A stretch of 64,000 nucleotides of DNA from DATFVJ01 sp963727015 (GTDB lineage Bacteria; Actinomycetota; Actinomycetes; Streptosporangiales; Streptosporangiaceae). A program made the position numbers and the translations under genes. The notes beneath the pieces are model-generated. The model had not been told where the DNA came from, ran no database searches, and worked only from the letters and a program-made list of their open reading frames with translations. How positions within the stretch are numbered: the stretch's first letter is position 1; each line of letters opens with the position of its first letter. The DNA is taken from NCBI GenBank assembly GCA_963727015.1, contig CAVSEV010000005.1:248001-312000 (forward strand), written 5' to 3'. Of this stretch, positions 27,644-35,079 are shown piece by piece.

Positions 27644-28254
27644 ATGTCCCGACGACTGACCGGGTTCACCACGTCCGGTGACCTGCACCTGGGCAACCAC
27701 ATCGGCGCGATCCTGCCGATCGTGACCGAACAGGCCATCGCCGGCACCGTGGTGTTCGTCTCCGACCTGCATGCCCTGACGCTCGACCATGAGCCCGCGG
27801 ACGTGCGGCGGCGGGACGCTGGAGTTCGCCACCTTGCTGCTGGCCGCGGGCGCCGACCCCGGCGCGTGCCTGTTCATGGTGCAGTCGCACGTGCCCGAGC
27901 ACGCCGAACTGCACTGCCTGCTGGAGCGCGCGACGGCTCCGGCGAGGCGCAGCGCATGATCCAGTTCAAGGAGAGGCCCGCTGCCAGGAACAGGTCCGGC
28001 TGTCGCTGCTGACCTACCCGGTCCTCATGGCCTCCGACATCCTGCCGTACGACACCGAGGAGGTGCCCGTCGGCGAGGACCTGACCCAGCACGTGGAGCT
28101 GGCCCGGGACGTGGCTCCGCAACCGCTACCTGGAACTGTCGCGTGACCCGAGCGCATCCGCTCGGTCCTGCGGGCCGCCGCGGCGCGGGCCAGCGAGCAG
28201 GCCCGCGAGAAGGTGCGCCAGGCCAAGGCGGCGATCGGCCTGCTGCCCGCCTGA
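27644..28254 (+). pseudogene. trpS: Tryptophanyl-tRNA synthetase, internally deleted and frameshifted
   Basis: The N-terminus reads LTGFTTSGDLHLGNHIGAIL, containing the class I HIGH-like motif (HLGNH), then PIVTEQAIAGTVVFVSDLHA and LTLDHEPADV. After frameshifts, pieces of LLLAAGADPGACLFMVQSHV, PEHAELHCLLE, QVRLSLLTYPVLMASDILPY and DTEEVPVGEDLTQHVELARD follow. It then jumps directly to RSVLRAAAARASEQAREKVR-like sequence and the normal C-terminus AKAAIGLLPA. The middle, with the KMSKS-type loop, is missing. Overall about 200 codons remain of about 330. It is non-functional; a working trpS must be elsewhere in the genome. Confidence 0.85.
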
Positions 28255-28339
28255 ACCCGCCCGGGTCACCAGCGGCGGTGCCGGTCACACCCGGCGCCAG
28301 GTCGGGCGCGTGGCACAGGGATGGTACCGGCCGTCAAGG

Positions 28340-28575
28340 CCGCTGCTTCGAGGACGGCATCCGAGCGCGCAGCAAGCGCAGCATGATCGGCGAGCAGTGG
28401 TGGTCACGCCGGTTGATCGATGTGCTCGAGTCGTTCGGCATGAGCGGCCGGCTGGCCTGGGCCGGAACTACGCTCGTTCCGGCCAGGTCATCGGCTTCGA
28501 GATCCAGCGGGTACGTGACCGCCCAGGTCCAGGGATCGGCCCGGCCCTACCAGGCCCGAATCCCCCGCAGTGGGC
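28340..28575 (+). pseudogene. SWIM zinc-finger family protein fragment
   Basis: The frame reads FEDGIRARSKRSMIGEQWWS, RRLIDVLESFGMSGRLAWAG. After an indel near 28465 the expected RNYARSGQVIGFEIQR is one frame over, and it returns with VTAQVQGSARPYQARI. This is the N-terminal segment of actinobacterial SWIM zinc-finger proteins (GRNYARSGQV...VTAxVQGSRxxPYxVRI). The Cys/His SWIM motif itself is not present; the fragment ends by 28575. Confidence 0.6.
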
Positions 28576-28639
28576 GCAGGCTGCTGCTGATCCCGCGACC
28601 GGGCGACAACACGAACTGCCGACGCGCCGGAGTCAGCAA

Positions 28640-28725
28640 GATCGCCGAACGGCCATCATCCCGGCCTGGTCGGCCATTAAGCGGACGAAGGTCGCCTGCG
28701 CGATCTCTGACCAGATGATCCTCAG
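28640..28725 (-). pseudogene. 5' remnant of a RelE-type toxin gene
   Basis: Directly after the antitoxin stop the frame reads LRIIWSEIAQATFVRLMADQ and AGMMAV, the start of RelE/ParE toxins of the WTEPAQxTYLRLMADQAGM type. It hits a stop after about 28 codons; the catalytic sheet is gone. The truncation point adjoins the SWIM fragment, so a rearrangement removed the rest. Confidence 0.5.
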
Positions 28726-28970
28726 CAGGAGCCGCCGAACACCTCAGCCACGAACTCCTCGTGCGACTTCAGGCCCGGCCGCCCGGCCGCCTTCCACGCC
28801 TCGTGCTCGGCGATGGCGACGTCGATCTCGGCTTCCTCAACCTGCTCGGCGGATGCGCGGTCCCGCAGGGCCTTCAGCGTGTGGTACTCGTGCATGGGAA
28901 CCACTACAGCGGTTTCGCCGCCGAGGCGGATGACGTCGTGGCTGCCGTCCTCTGAAGGCTGCGCGCCCAT
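28722..28970 (-). CDS. Orphan antitoxin (Phd-like), toxin truncated
   Basis: The 82 residues include VIRLGGETAVVVPMHEYHTL, KALRDRASAEQVEEAEIDVA and HEAWKAAGRPGLKSHEEFVA, with GGSC at the end. The second half is typical of Phd-type antitoxins that pair with RelE toxins. The usual N-terminal Phd helix (xxxARxxLxxL) is replaced by a short MGAQPSEDGSHD, so this may be a start-shifted or partly decayed form. The neighbouring toxin is cut to about 28 codons, leaving this antitoxin without a local partner. Confidence 0.55.
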   Translation of the reverse strand: MGAQPSEDGSHDVIRLGGETAVVVPMHEYHTLKALRDRASAEQVEEAEIDVAIAEHEAWKAAGRPGLKSHEEFVAEVFGGSC

Positions 28971-29592
28971 GCCACGATGCTAACTCGCCGCGCCCCCAAC
29001 CCGGCCGTCTCGACGGCGCGGGGCGCGCTGAAACCCCACGATTCGTGAATTCCGGGATCGCATTCGGCCTGGCTCCGGGTTCCTGACGCACCGGCCATAC
29101 CCTATGACCCACTGTCGCTGCGGCGGATACCCGGCGAAGTCGAGGCAGGGCGTGCGTCCGTGGCAGGTCGCTGGTTTGTGGGTGGATATCTGTAAAGGCG
29201 TCTTCTTCGCCCACACAGGTCCATTCCCTGGATCTGCCGTTAGTTTCCGCAGGCCAGGGTCGGCGACGTCGGACTCCGTCATCGCCACAAGCACCACGGC
29301 CCGGCGCTGGGGTGAAGAAAAGACAGCATCCGAATCTCGGTATTGCCTGCAGCGCTGGGCCGCCGTTGCTCCAGATTGCGCAGCCTGGAGTCGGCGAGCC
29401 AGCCCGATGACGCGGTCGCCGCCTGCTGCTCCTCGTGCTCGGTGTCGGGGGCGCACGCGCGCGGTGGCAGAAGCACTTCAAGATCGCTCAGAGACGGAGG
29501 AGACACCGTCGCCCGGCAGTCGTGCCCGAAGATCTGGAGCCGGGGATTTTTGCGATGCTGGCTGGCGCCCAGCCGCGCCGGCCAACGGGTCG
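28971..29592. other. Region without recognisable gene
   Basis: Long open frames exist on both strands, but none resembles a family or has a convincing start. It may hold older decayed sequence. Confidence 0.4.
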
Positions 29593-30270
29593 CTAGCTCT
29601 GTTGCTTGGGCAGTTGTGGTATCAGCCAGCCGATGAAGTCGGCGGGGCTGCGGGTCTGAAGCCAGAGCGTGCCAGGCCCGGTGAACGTGGCAACGAGTCC
29701 CTCGCCGGATAGCAGCGTCGACTTCCAGCCGCCGACCTTGTTGACTTGGTAGCCGATGTTCTCCTCGAAGGCGACGATGTGTCCCGTGTCGATTTTCAGC
29801 ACCTCGCCCTGGGCCAGCGCGCGGCGCTCGATAGCGCCATAGCTCGAGACGATCATGTCGCCGGCGCCCGTGCAGCGGAGCAGGAACAGGCCTTCACCCG
29901 AGAAGAAGGTCTTGCGGCCGCCCCACTTGGTGTCGACCTGTACACCTGGATCCGAGGCGAGCCAGGAACCGGATTGCACCATCAGCGCGCCCGGATTGCC
30001 GACGGGCATGTGCACGATGTCGCCCGGCAGCGTTGGCGCGACGGTGAGCTCGCCGCCCGTGGGAGCCCGGAACGTGTTGATGAAGAAACTCTCGCCACCC
30101 AGGACCGATCGTTTCAGGCCTGCCAGCATGCCGCCCTGAGCCTTGGTCTCGATCTCGACGCCGCCCGACATGCTGGTCATCGCCCCTGCTTCGGCCCTGA
30201 CCTCGCCGCCGAGCGGCAACGTGATCACCGCGAGCGCGAACGCGGGACTGTAGCGGATATCAACATCCAT
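29593..30270 (-). CDS. AIM24/TIGR00266 family protein
   Basis: This 225-residue beta-rich protein of the AIM24 type contains LPLGGEVRAEAGAMTSMSGG, VEIETKAQGGMLAGLKRSVL, GGESFFINTFRA, VDTKWGGRKTFFSGEGLFLL and RCTGAGDMIVSSYGAI, ending in GPGTLWLQTRSPADFIGWLI. The ATG at 30270 is chosen because AAGGAGG precedes it by five bases; the frame is open a little further upstream. The family is widespread and poorly characterised; the yeast member is mitochondrial and linked to cristae organisation. Intact and probably monocistronic. Confidence 0.92.
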   Translation of the reverse strand: MDVDIRYSPAFALAVITLPLGGEVRAEAGAMTSMSGGVEIETKAQGGMLAGLKRSVLGGESFFINTFRAPTGGELTVAPTLPGDIVHMPVGNPGALMVQSGSWLASDPGVQVDTKWGGRKTFFSGEGLFLLRCTGAGDMIVSSYGAIERRALAQGEVLKIDTGHIVAFEENIGYQVNKVGGWKSTLLSGEGLVATFTGPGTLWLQTRSPADFIGWLIPQLPKQQS

Positions 30271-30384
30271 ACTTGCCTCCTTGATCACGAAGCGTAGTTA
30301 CCAACCCGCCGCCGTGCGACATCCCGGCGTCGAGGAGCCGATGGGGCTTCAGTTTGCTCCGCGTCCGCCTGGCAGCGCCCCGGG

Positions 30385-30975
30385 TCAGACGGGTGACCAG
30401 CCGGGATCCCGCCCGGCGAGCGCGACAACACGATCAAGCCACGGCGCGTCACCGGGCAACAGCCGTGGCGGACCGAATGGCACATTCAGGCCGGCCGGGG
30501 CGTCGGGGCTGGTGACCTGGACCAGGAACCTCTGCGCGGCATCCAGCAACTCTGGTTCGCAGCGGTAGGGCTGCCCGGCCGCGCGGGCGATGTCCCAGCC
30601 GTGCACGACGACTTCGTCGGCCGCGGTGAGGCCGACCATTTCGCCGGGCGCTTCCATACCGGCGATTCTCGTCATGCCGGACCACGCTGCAGGATCCTGC
30701 CAGGCCTGCGCCAGCGCGGTGAGGTCTCGCGGGATCCGCTCCCGCCAGTCATCGCGCAGCCGGGAGGCGTCCCCGGATGGCGCCTGGTTGCCGTACTTGC
30801 CGCTGTCCTTGTTCGCCGCGGCGGTGAACGCGAGCGCCAGGCCGCCGACGTGATCGATCAGATCGCCGAGCCTATACGCCGGGCACGGCGTCGGTTTGCC
30901 CAGCTCATTGTCTTCGACGCGCGCGACCAGCGCAGCCAGTCGCTGGGCCGCTGGCCCAAGATCCACGATGCTCAT
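30385..30975 (-). CDS. TIGR03086-type metal-binding (DinB superfamily) protein
   Basis: This 196-residue four-helix bundle protein has LGKPTPCPAYRLGDLIDHVG (metal-binding His), VVHGWDIARAAGQPY (second His) and the N-terminal LGPAAQRLAALVARV. This is the TIGR03086 subfamily of actinobacterial MDMPI-like proteins. Activity is unknown; a mycothiol-dependent role is inferred. It is the second DinB-type protein in the window, but only about as similar to the one at 26116 as the superfamily is. Intact. Confidence 0.85.
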   Translation of the reverse strand: MSIVDLGPAAQRLAALVARVEDNELGKPTPCPAYRLGDLIDHVGGLALAFTAAANKDSGKYGNQAPSGDASRLRDDWRERIPRDLTALAQAWQDPAAWSGMTRIAGMEAPGEMVGLTAADEVVVHGWDIARAAGQPYRCEPELLDAAQRFLVQVTSPDAPAGLNVPFGPPRLLPGDAPWLDRVVALAGRDPGWSPV

Positions 30976-31047
30976 GCTGAATACGACTACCCCGGATCGC
31001 TAAAGTCACCGGCTGGCCGGTCGTAACCCGGCCGCACGGCGGAAATC

Positions 31048-31277
31048 TCAACCGTACAGCCAGGGTCCGGCTACCCGCCGCAGCGCTTCGGTGACCTCGG
31101 CGATCCCTCCCAGCCGAGCAGGCTGGTGGACAGCAGATGCGGCGGCAGGCCCAGATGACACTGCTGGATCTCGTCCTTGACCGGCAACCCGACTATGTCG
31201 GCGTACCAGCCTTCGAAGTCCTTCGCCGATCGCCACGGCTGAGTCTCCACGGGCTCAATGTGGCTCCGGGTCACCAT
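31048..31277 (-). pseudogene. N-terminal remnant of a SAM-dependent methyltransferase
   Basis: It reads SAKDFEGWYADIVGLPVKDE, IQQCHLGLPPHLLSTSLLGW and, one frame over, EGIAEVTEALRRVAG. This is the region just before the glycine-rich SAM-binding motif in a family of actinobacterial methyltransferases. The SAM-binding core never follows, because the sequence ends in a stop at 31048. It is a truncated, frameshifted fragment. Confidence 0.5.
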
Positions 31278-31633
31278 GGCCTAGCTAGCCGCAGAGTGCG
31301 GTACAGCCAGGCACCCCTGCAAAGGCACCCACCGTCGATTCGTGCACGGGGCCACGGACGTACCTCATCGCGGCATCGGCGCGCATCCCGGTGACCAGGC
31401 GATTATGAATAATCGTGCAACCCGGATCGTTCTGGCAGGCCTCGACGAATCAGGCTGAAACAGCGATTGCGAGCGCAATAGCAGCTATGCGCGCTCCAGC
31501 CCGGCTTGGCGCTTGATAAGCGGTCGGCGCATCTCCAACGGCCCTGCGGGGATTGCCCGCTATATATCCCCAAAAGACCGCGCAGCCGAGATTGCGGAGA
31601 TCGTGGGCGTGCCCACCGTATGTGGGTACGACG
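31278..31633. other. Upstream region of the GHKL-HELGH gene
   Basis: No gene recognised. It contains the palindrome at 31400-31415 and an AT-rich CTATATAT stretch at 31560 that could be a -10 region about 70 bp before the GTG start. Confidence 0.4.
31400..31415. promoter_or_regulatory. 16-bp inverted repeat, possible operator
   Basis: CGATTAT and ATAATCG pair perfectly around a GA spacer. The site is unusually AT-rich for this genome and lies about 220 bp upstream of the GHKL-HELGH gene, so a regulator binding site is plausible. Confidence 0.4.
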
Positions 31634-33085
31634 GTGAGTGTGAAGCCAGCGAGAACTGGTGTCACCCGCGGGCTGAGCGGCGGCGCGCACGGTTTCGACC
31701 TGAACATCCAGCGGGTCCTCGAACACTGGACGATCCCGTTCGCGATCCGCGAGGTCATCGCGAACGCGCTCGACGAGCAGATCCTGACCCAGACCGCGGA
31801 CCCGGTCATCGCCGAAGACACAGCCGGACGGTGGCACATCCGCGACTTTGGCCGAGGGCTCCGGTATGAGCATCTGACCCAGAACGAGAGCCTGGAGAAG
31901 CGCCGCGATCCCCGCGTGGTCGGCCAGTTCGGGATGGGCCTGAAAGACGCACTCGCCGTTTTCGACCGGCGCGGCATCGAGGTCGAGATCCACTCCCCGC
32001 ACGGCGGCATCCGGACCGCCCGGATGGCCAAGGCCGGCTTTGCTGACGTAGTCACGCTGCACGCGATCGTCGGCCAGCCGGCCGACGCCAGCCAGCCCGG
32101 CACTGATGTCGTCCTCAGCGGCGTGACCGCACAGCAGATCGACACGGCCAAGAGCTTGTTTCTGCGCTTTTCCGGCGACACCGCGCTGGAAGCGACCCGC
32201 TACGGCCAGGTCCTCAGCCGCCCCTCGGGCAGCGAGGCAGCCCGCGTCTATGTCAAGGGCCTGCTCGTCGCCCACGAGGAGAACTTCCTGTTCTCTTACA
32301 ACATCACCGACATCAATGCGCCGCTGCGGAAGGCCCTCAACCGCGAACGCAGCAACGTTGGCCGCAGCGCCTACACCGACCGGGTGAAGAAGATCCTCAT
32401 CGAATGCTCCAGTGCCGCCGTGGCCGGGCAGCTCACCCGCGACCTGGCCGCATTCTCGACCGGACGCCAGCACGACGAACTGCGCTGGCGCGACGTCGCG
32501 CTGCACGCGTGCCGCGTACTGCAAACACACGAGAAGGTCGTCTTCGTCACCGCGGCCCAACTTCACGACGCAAGTCCCCAGCTCAGGTACGCCGAAGACG
32601 ACGGGTACCGCCTTGTCACCGTGCCCGACGACATCGCGGCCGCGCTGCGGCGGCTGACCGACCTCGATGGCCGGCCCATGATGGACCTCGGCGCCTACCG
32701 CCAGGCGTGGAACGAGAGCTTCCAGTACTCCTTCGTCGACCCGGAAGACCTGACCGAGCCCGAGCGCGCCGTGTTCACCCGCGCGGCCGACGTCGCGCAA
32801 TTCGCCGGGCTTGAGAATTGGACAAGGCCGGATACGGCACCTTCTTGTATCGAGACCATGCGGATGTCGCCCCGCGGCGACATGGTGCTGGGCATGTGGG
32901 ATCCGGCCGGGCAGCGAATCATCATCCGCCGTGACCAGCTGCGGACCCTTGCGGTATTCGCCGGCACCCTGCTACACGAACTCGGGCACGCGACCAGCGG
33001 CACCACCGACGGCACGATGGAATTCGAAGACGAGCTCACCCGGCTCCTCGGCCAGATCGCCTCGCCGCGCCTTTCGGCCGATTGA
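31634..33085 (+). CDS. GHKL (HSP90-like) ATPase with C-terminal HELGH metalloprotease motif
   Basis: The protein has 483 residues from GTG 31634; the frame is open to 31553, but family-like sequence starts at KPARTGVTRGL. The GHKL fold is clear: N-box REVIANALDEQ (Glu40, Asn44, Asp47), G1 box IRDFGRGLRYEHLTQNE and G2 box VVGQFGMGLKDALAVFDRRG. A transducer-like middle part has YVKGLLVAHEENFLFSYNI and NRERSNVGRSAYTDRVKKI. Near the C-terminus lies LLHELGHATSG (HExxH at about 448-452), with acidic residues 15-19 positions later in MEFEDEL, as in zinc peptidases. The combination suggests an ATP-driven conformational switch controlling a protease, but that is inference. It is monocistronic and intact amid pseudogenes, which implies selection. 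Confidence 0.85.
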   Translation: MSVKPARTGVTRGLSGGAHGFDLNIQRVLEHWTIPFAIREVIANALDEQILTQTADPVIAEDTAGRWHIRDFGRGLRYEHLTQNESLEKRRDPRVVGQFGMGLKDALAVFDRRGIEVEIHSPHGGIRTARMAKAGFADVVTLHAIVGQPADASQPGTDVVLSGVTAQQIDTAKSLFLRFSGDTALEATRYGQVLSRPSGSEAARVYVKGLLVAHEENFLFSYNITDINAPLRKALNRERSNVGRSAYTDRVKKILIECSSAAVAGQLTRDLAAFSTGRQHDELRWRDVALHACRVLQTHEKVVFVTAAQLHDASPQLRYAEDDGYRLVTVPDDIAAALRRLTDLDGRPMMDLGAYRQAWNESFQYSFVDPEDLTEPERAVFTRAADVAQFAGLENWTRPDTAPSCIETMRMSPRGDMVLGMWDPAGQRIIIRRDQLRTLAVFAGTLLHELGHATSGTTDGTMEFEDELTRLLGQIASPRLSAD

Positions 33086-33376
33086 GTCAAAGCATCGTTG
33101 CCGCGCAGAGCCGTTGGCTCGCACCACCGTAACGACTGGCTCCCCGTGGGTGCGTCATCGTCGCGTCGACCTGCGGCTCGGGGACTACCTCGATGTTGTC
33201 ACCAGGGCCGGCCATCCGGCGTGTTGCCCTGACATAACGGCGAATGCTCCGGGCTTCCAGATCGCACGACCCGGTAAAGGTTTTGCGAGCACGATGCCGC
33301 GGCCGGCGGCTGCAGTGAGGATCAGCTTGACGTCGCGTTGGCGTTGCCGGCGCGGTCTTTGTGCCAGAGTCGGGTT

Positions 33377-34588
33377 GTGGCCGGGTTCGGGCTGGTGCGA
33401 CGGTCTCCTGGGTTCGCCGCCTTGCTGGCGGCTCAGACCATTAGCCCTCTCGGCGACGCGATGGCGACGACTGCCTTGATCCTGCACGTGCAACGAACCA
33501 CGGGCAGTGCCACAGCGGTCGGACTGCTGCTGTTCGTGCAGGCGATCCCGCCGCTGGCCGCGCCCTTGGCGGGCGTCATCGCGGACCGGTTCCAGCCGGG
33601 CCGTCTGCTCAGCATCGGCTGGCTGGCCCAGGCGGTCCTCGCTGGGCTTCTGGCGCTGCTGTTGCCGCCGCTGGGAGCACTGCTCGCGGTGGTCTTTGTC
33701 CTGGCTTTGGTGGATACGCCGCTTACCGCAGCGGTCGGCCGGTGCATCCCGGCTGTTGTGGCCGATGACGATCTCGTCGCGGCCAACGCCCTGCGAAGCG
33801 GGGTGTGGGAGCTGGGGACGGTGCTCGGTCCGCCGTTGGCCGGATTCCTGTTCGCCGCATCCGGTGCAAGGCTCGTGCTCGGCCTGGATGCTCTTACGTT
33901 CCTCGTCGTGATCCCTCTTGCCCTGCGCCTGCCGACGCTGGCGCGGGACACCGACGTCCGGTCTCGCCACTCGTTCGTCCGCGACGCCCGCGACGGGCTC
34001 GCGTTCGTCTGGCGTACGCCGTTTGTCCTAGCCGTCGCCCTCGGCTTCTGGGTGGTGGTGCTCTTCTCCGCGCCCGATGACCTCATCCTCCCATTCCTTG
34101 CCACGTTGACCTTCAGGGCCGGCCCGGTCGCCGTCGGCGCGCTGCTCGCGGCGGCGTCGGCGGGCCTCCTGGCCGGTCTGCCGTTCGTCCGTCCGGCTGG
34201 CCGGCGGCTGGGGGTGACCGGGGGCATCGTGGCCGGGTTTGCCATCATGGCCACCGGTAACCTTCTGACCGCGGCGGCGCCCTGGCTGATTGCCGCTTTC
34301 GCCGCCCAGGTGCTCCGTGGCCTGGCGATCCCCCTTGCGGACACTCACGTGACGACCTACCTTCAGCGCACCACACCACCCCCGATGCTTGGCCGGGTCC
34401 TCGCCAACGTCTACGGCGGGGTGGGCGTCGCGGCAGCCGCCGGCTACCTCCTTGGGGGCCCAATGGTGGATGCCACCTCCCCGCGCACAGCCTTCGTGAT
34501 TGTCGGCTGTGGTGGCCTGGCAGGCGCGGCCGTCACTGCCATATTGCTCCGGAATGCGCGGCGTCAGCCAGACACTCGATCGCGGTAG
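33377..34588 (+). CDS. MFS exporter (enterobactin-exporter/MFS_3 type)
   Basis: This protein of about 403 residues has 11-12 hydrophobic helices. Motif A-like VIADRFQPGRLLSIGWL follows TM2. Others include VGRCIPAVVADDDLVAANAL (the conserved loop of MFS_3 proteins), VWELGTVLGPPLAGFLFAAS and GRVLANVYGGVGVAAAAGYL. The GTG at 33377 is taken as start because the preceding residues (SLCQSR) lack similarity. It is monocistronic, with a hairpin 48 bp after the stop. The substrate is unknown; relatives export siderophores or macrolides. Confidence 0.88.
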   Translation: MAGFGLVRRSPGFAALLAAQTISPLGDAMATTALILHVQRTTGSATAVGLLLFVQAIPPLAAPLAGVIADRFQPGRLLSIGWLAQAVLAGLLALLLPPLGALLAVVFVLALVDTPLTAAVGRCIPAVVADDDLVAANALRSGVWELGTVLGPPLAGFLFAASGARLVLGLDALTFLVVIPLALRLPTLARDTDVRSRHSFVRDARDGLAFVWRTPFVLAVALGFWVVVLFSAPDDLILPFLATLTFRAGPVAVGALLAAASAGLLAGLPFVRPAGRRLGVTGGIVAGFAIMATGNLLTAAAPWLIAAFAAQVLRGLAIPLADTHVTTYLQRTTPPPMLGRVLANVYGGVGVAAAAGYLLGGPMVDATSPRTAFVIVGCGGLAGAAVTAILLRNARRQPDTRSR

Positions 34589-34635
34589 CGGCAGCGCTCA
34601 ACGCGCCGGATGCCGAAAGCTGTGGAGCTGGCCTG

Positions 34636-34667
34636 CGGAGGAGTCCTGATGGGCGCAGGATCCTCCG
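34636..34667 (+). terminator. Hairpin after the MFS gene
   Basis: CGGAGGAGTCCTG pairs with CAGGATCCTCCG (one bulge) around a short ATGGGCG loop, 48 bp downstream of the MFS stop. It has no U-tract. It is a likely terminator for this strand. Confidence 0.5.
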
Positions 34668-34738
34668 ATCTGCGCGGCTGGTCAGGCAATCTGGGCGCAG
34701 CCGCTACCCGGCACCGAGGAGGCGCTTGCCGCACAGAT

Positions 34739-34941
34739 CGGCTCGGCGTGCGTTCTCCCTGACCTTCCATCACTCAGCGTGATGCCGTCTGTCGACGCAG
34801 CCCGATGCCGACCGTCGACTCGCTGCGGCGTGAGTGGCCTGGAGGTCGCCGCCGGGCGAGGTGCCCGTCGATGCTGCGAACGAGCGGCCCGGCCGCTTGC
34901 CAGATTTCCGCTTGACCCTGGCGCGCGCCCTATGCGGCAGC
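34739..34941 (+). repeat. Dispersed ~200-bp repeat, copy E
   Basis: It begins GGCTCGGCGTGCGTTCTCCC and contains CACTCAGCGTGATGCCGTC, two GTCGAC sites 22 bp apart, GGGCGAGGTGCCCGTCGATG and, at the end, TGGCGCGCGCCCTATGCGGC. All landmarks are in the same order as in copies A-C. Confidence 0.85.
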
Positions 34942-35079
34942 TGAGTGCGTCAGTGATTGGGGAGCCTCTCACCTTCAGCCGGGAACGATGACGCGTCGCT
35001 TAGCCCGAGTAGAAGATGCACCCGGGCCAGAGGGACTTCGAAGGCTACGGGGTCGATGCCGTCCAGGGACTCGCCGTCG
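34942..35079. other. Spacer, nothing recognised
   Basis: Short gap between repeat E and the eis-like gene end. Confidence 0.4.

Noticed and set aside
28980..29712. Overlapping 158- to 214-codon frames on both strands
   Set aside because: None has a recognisable domain; the plus-strand one runs into the AIM24 gene antisense.
31403..32800. 465-codon open frame on the minus strand
   Set aside because: It is antisense to the well-supported GHKL-HELGH gene; its translation is low-complexity and has no family features.
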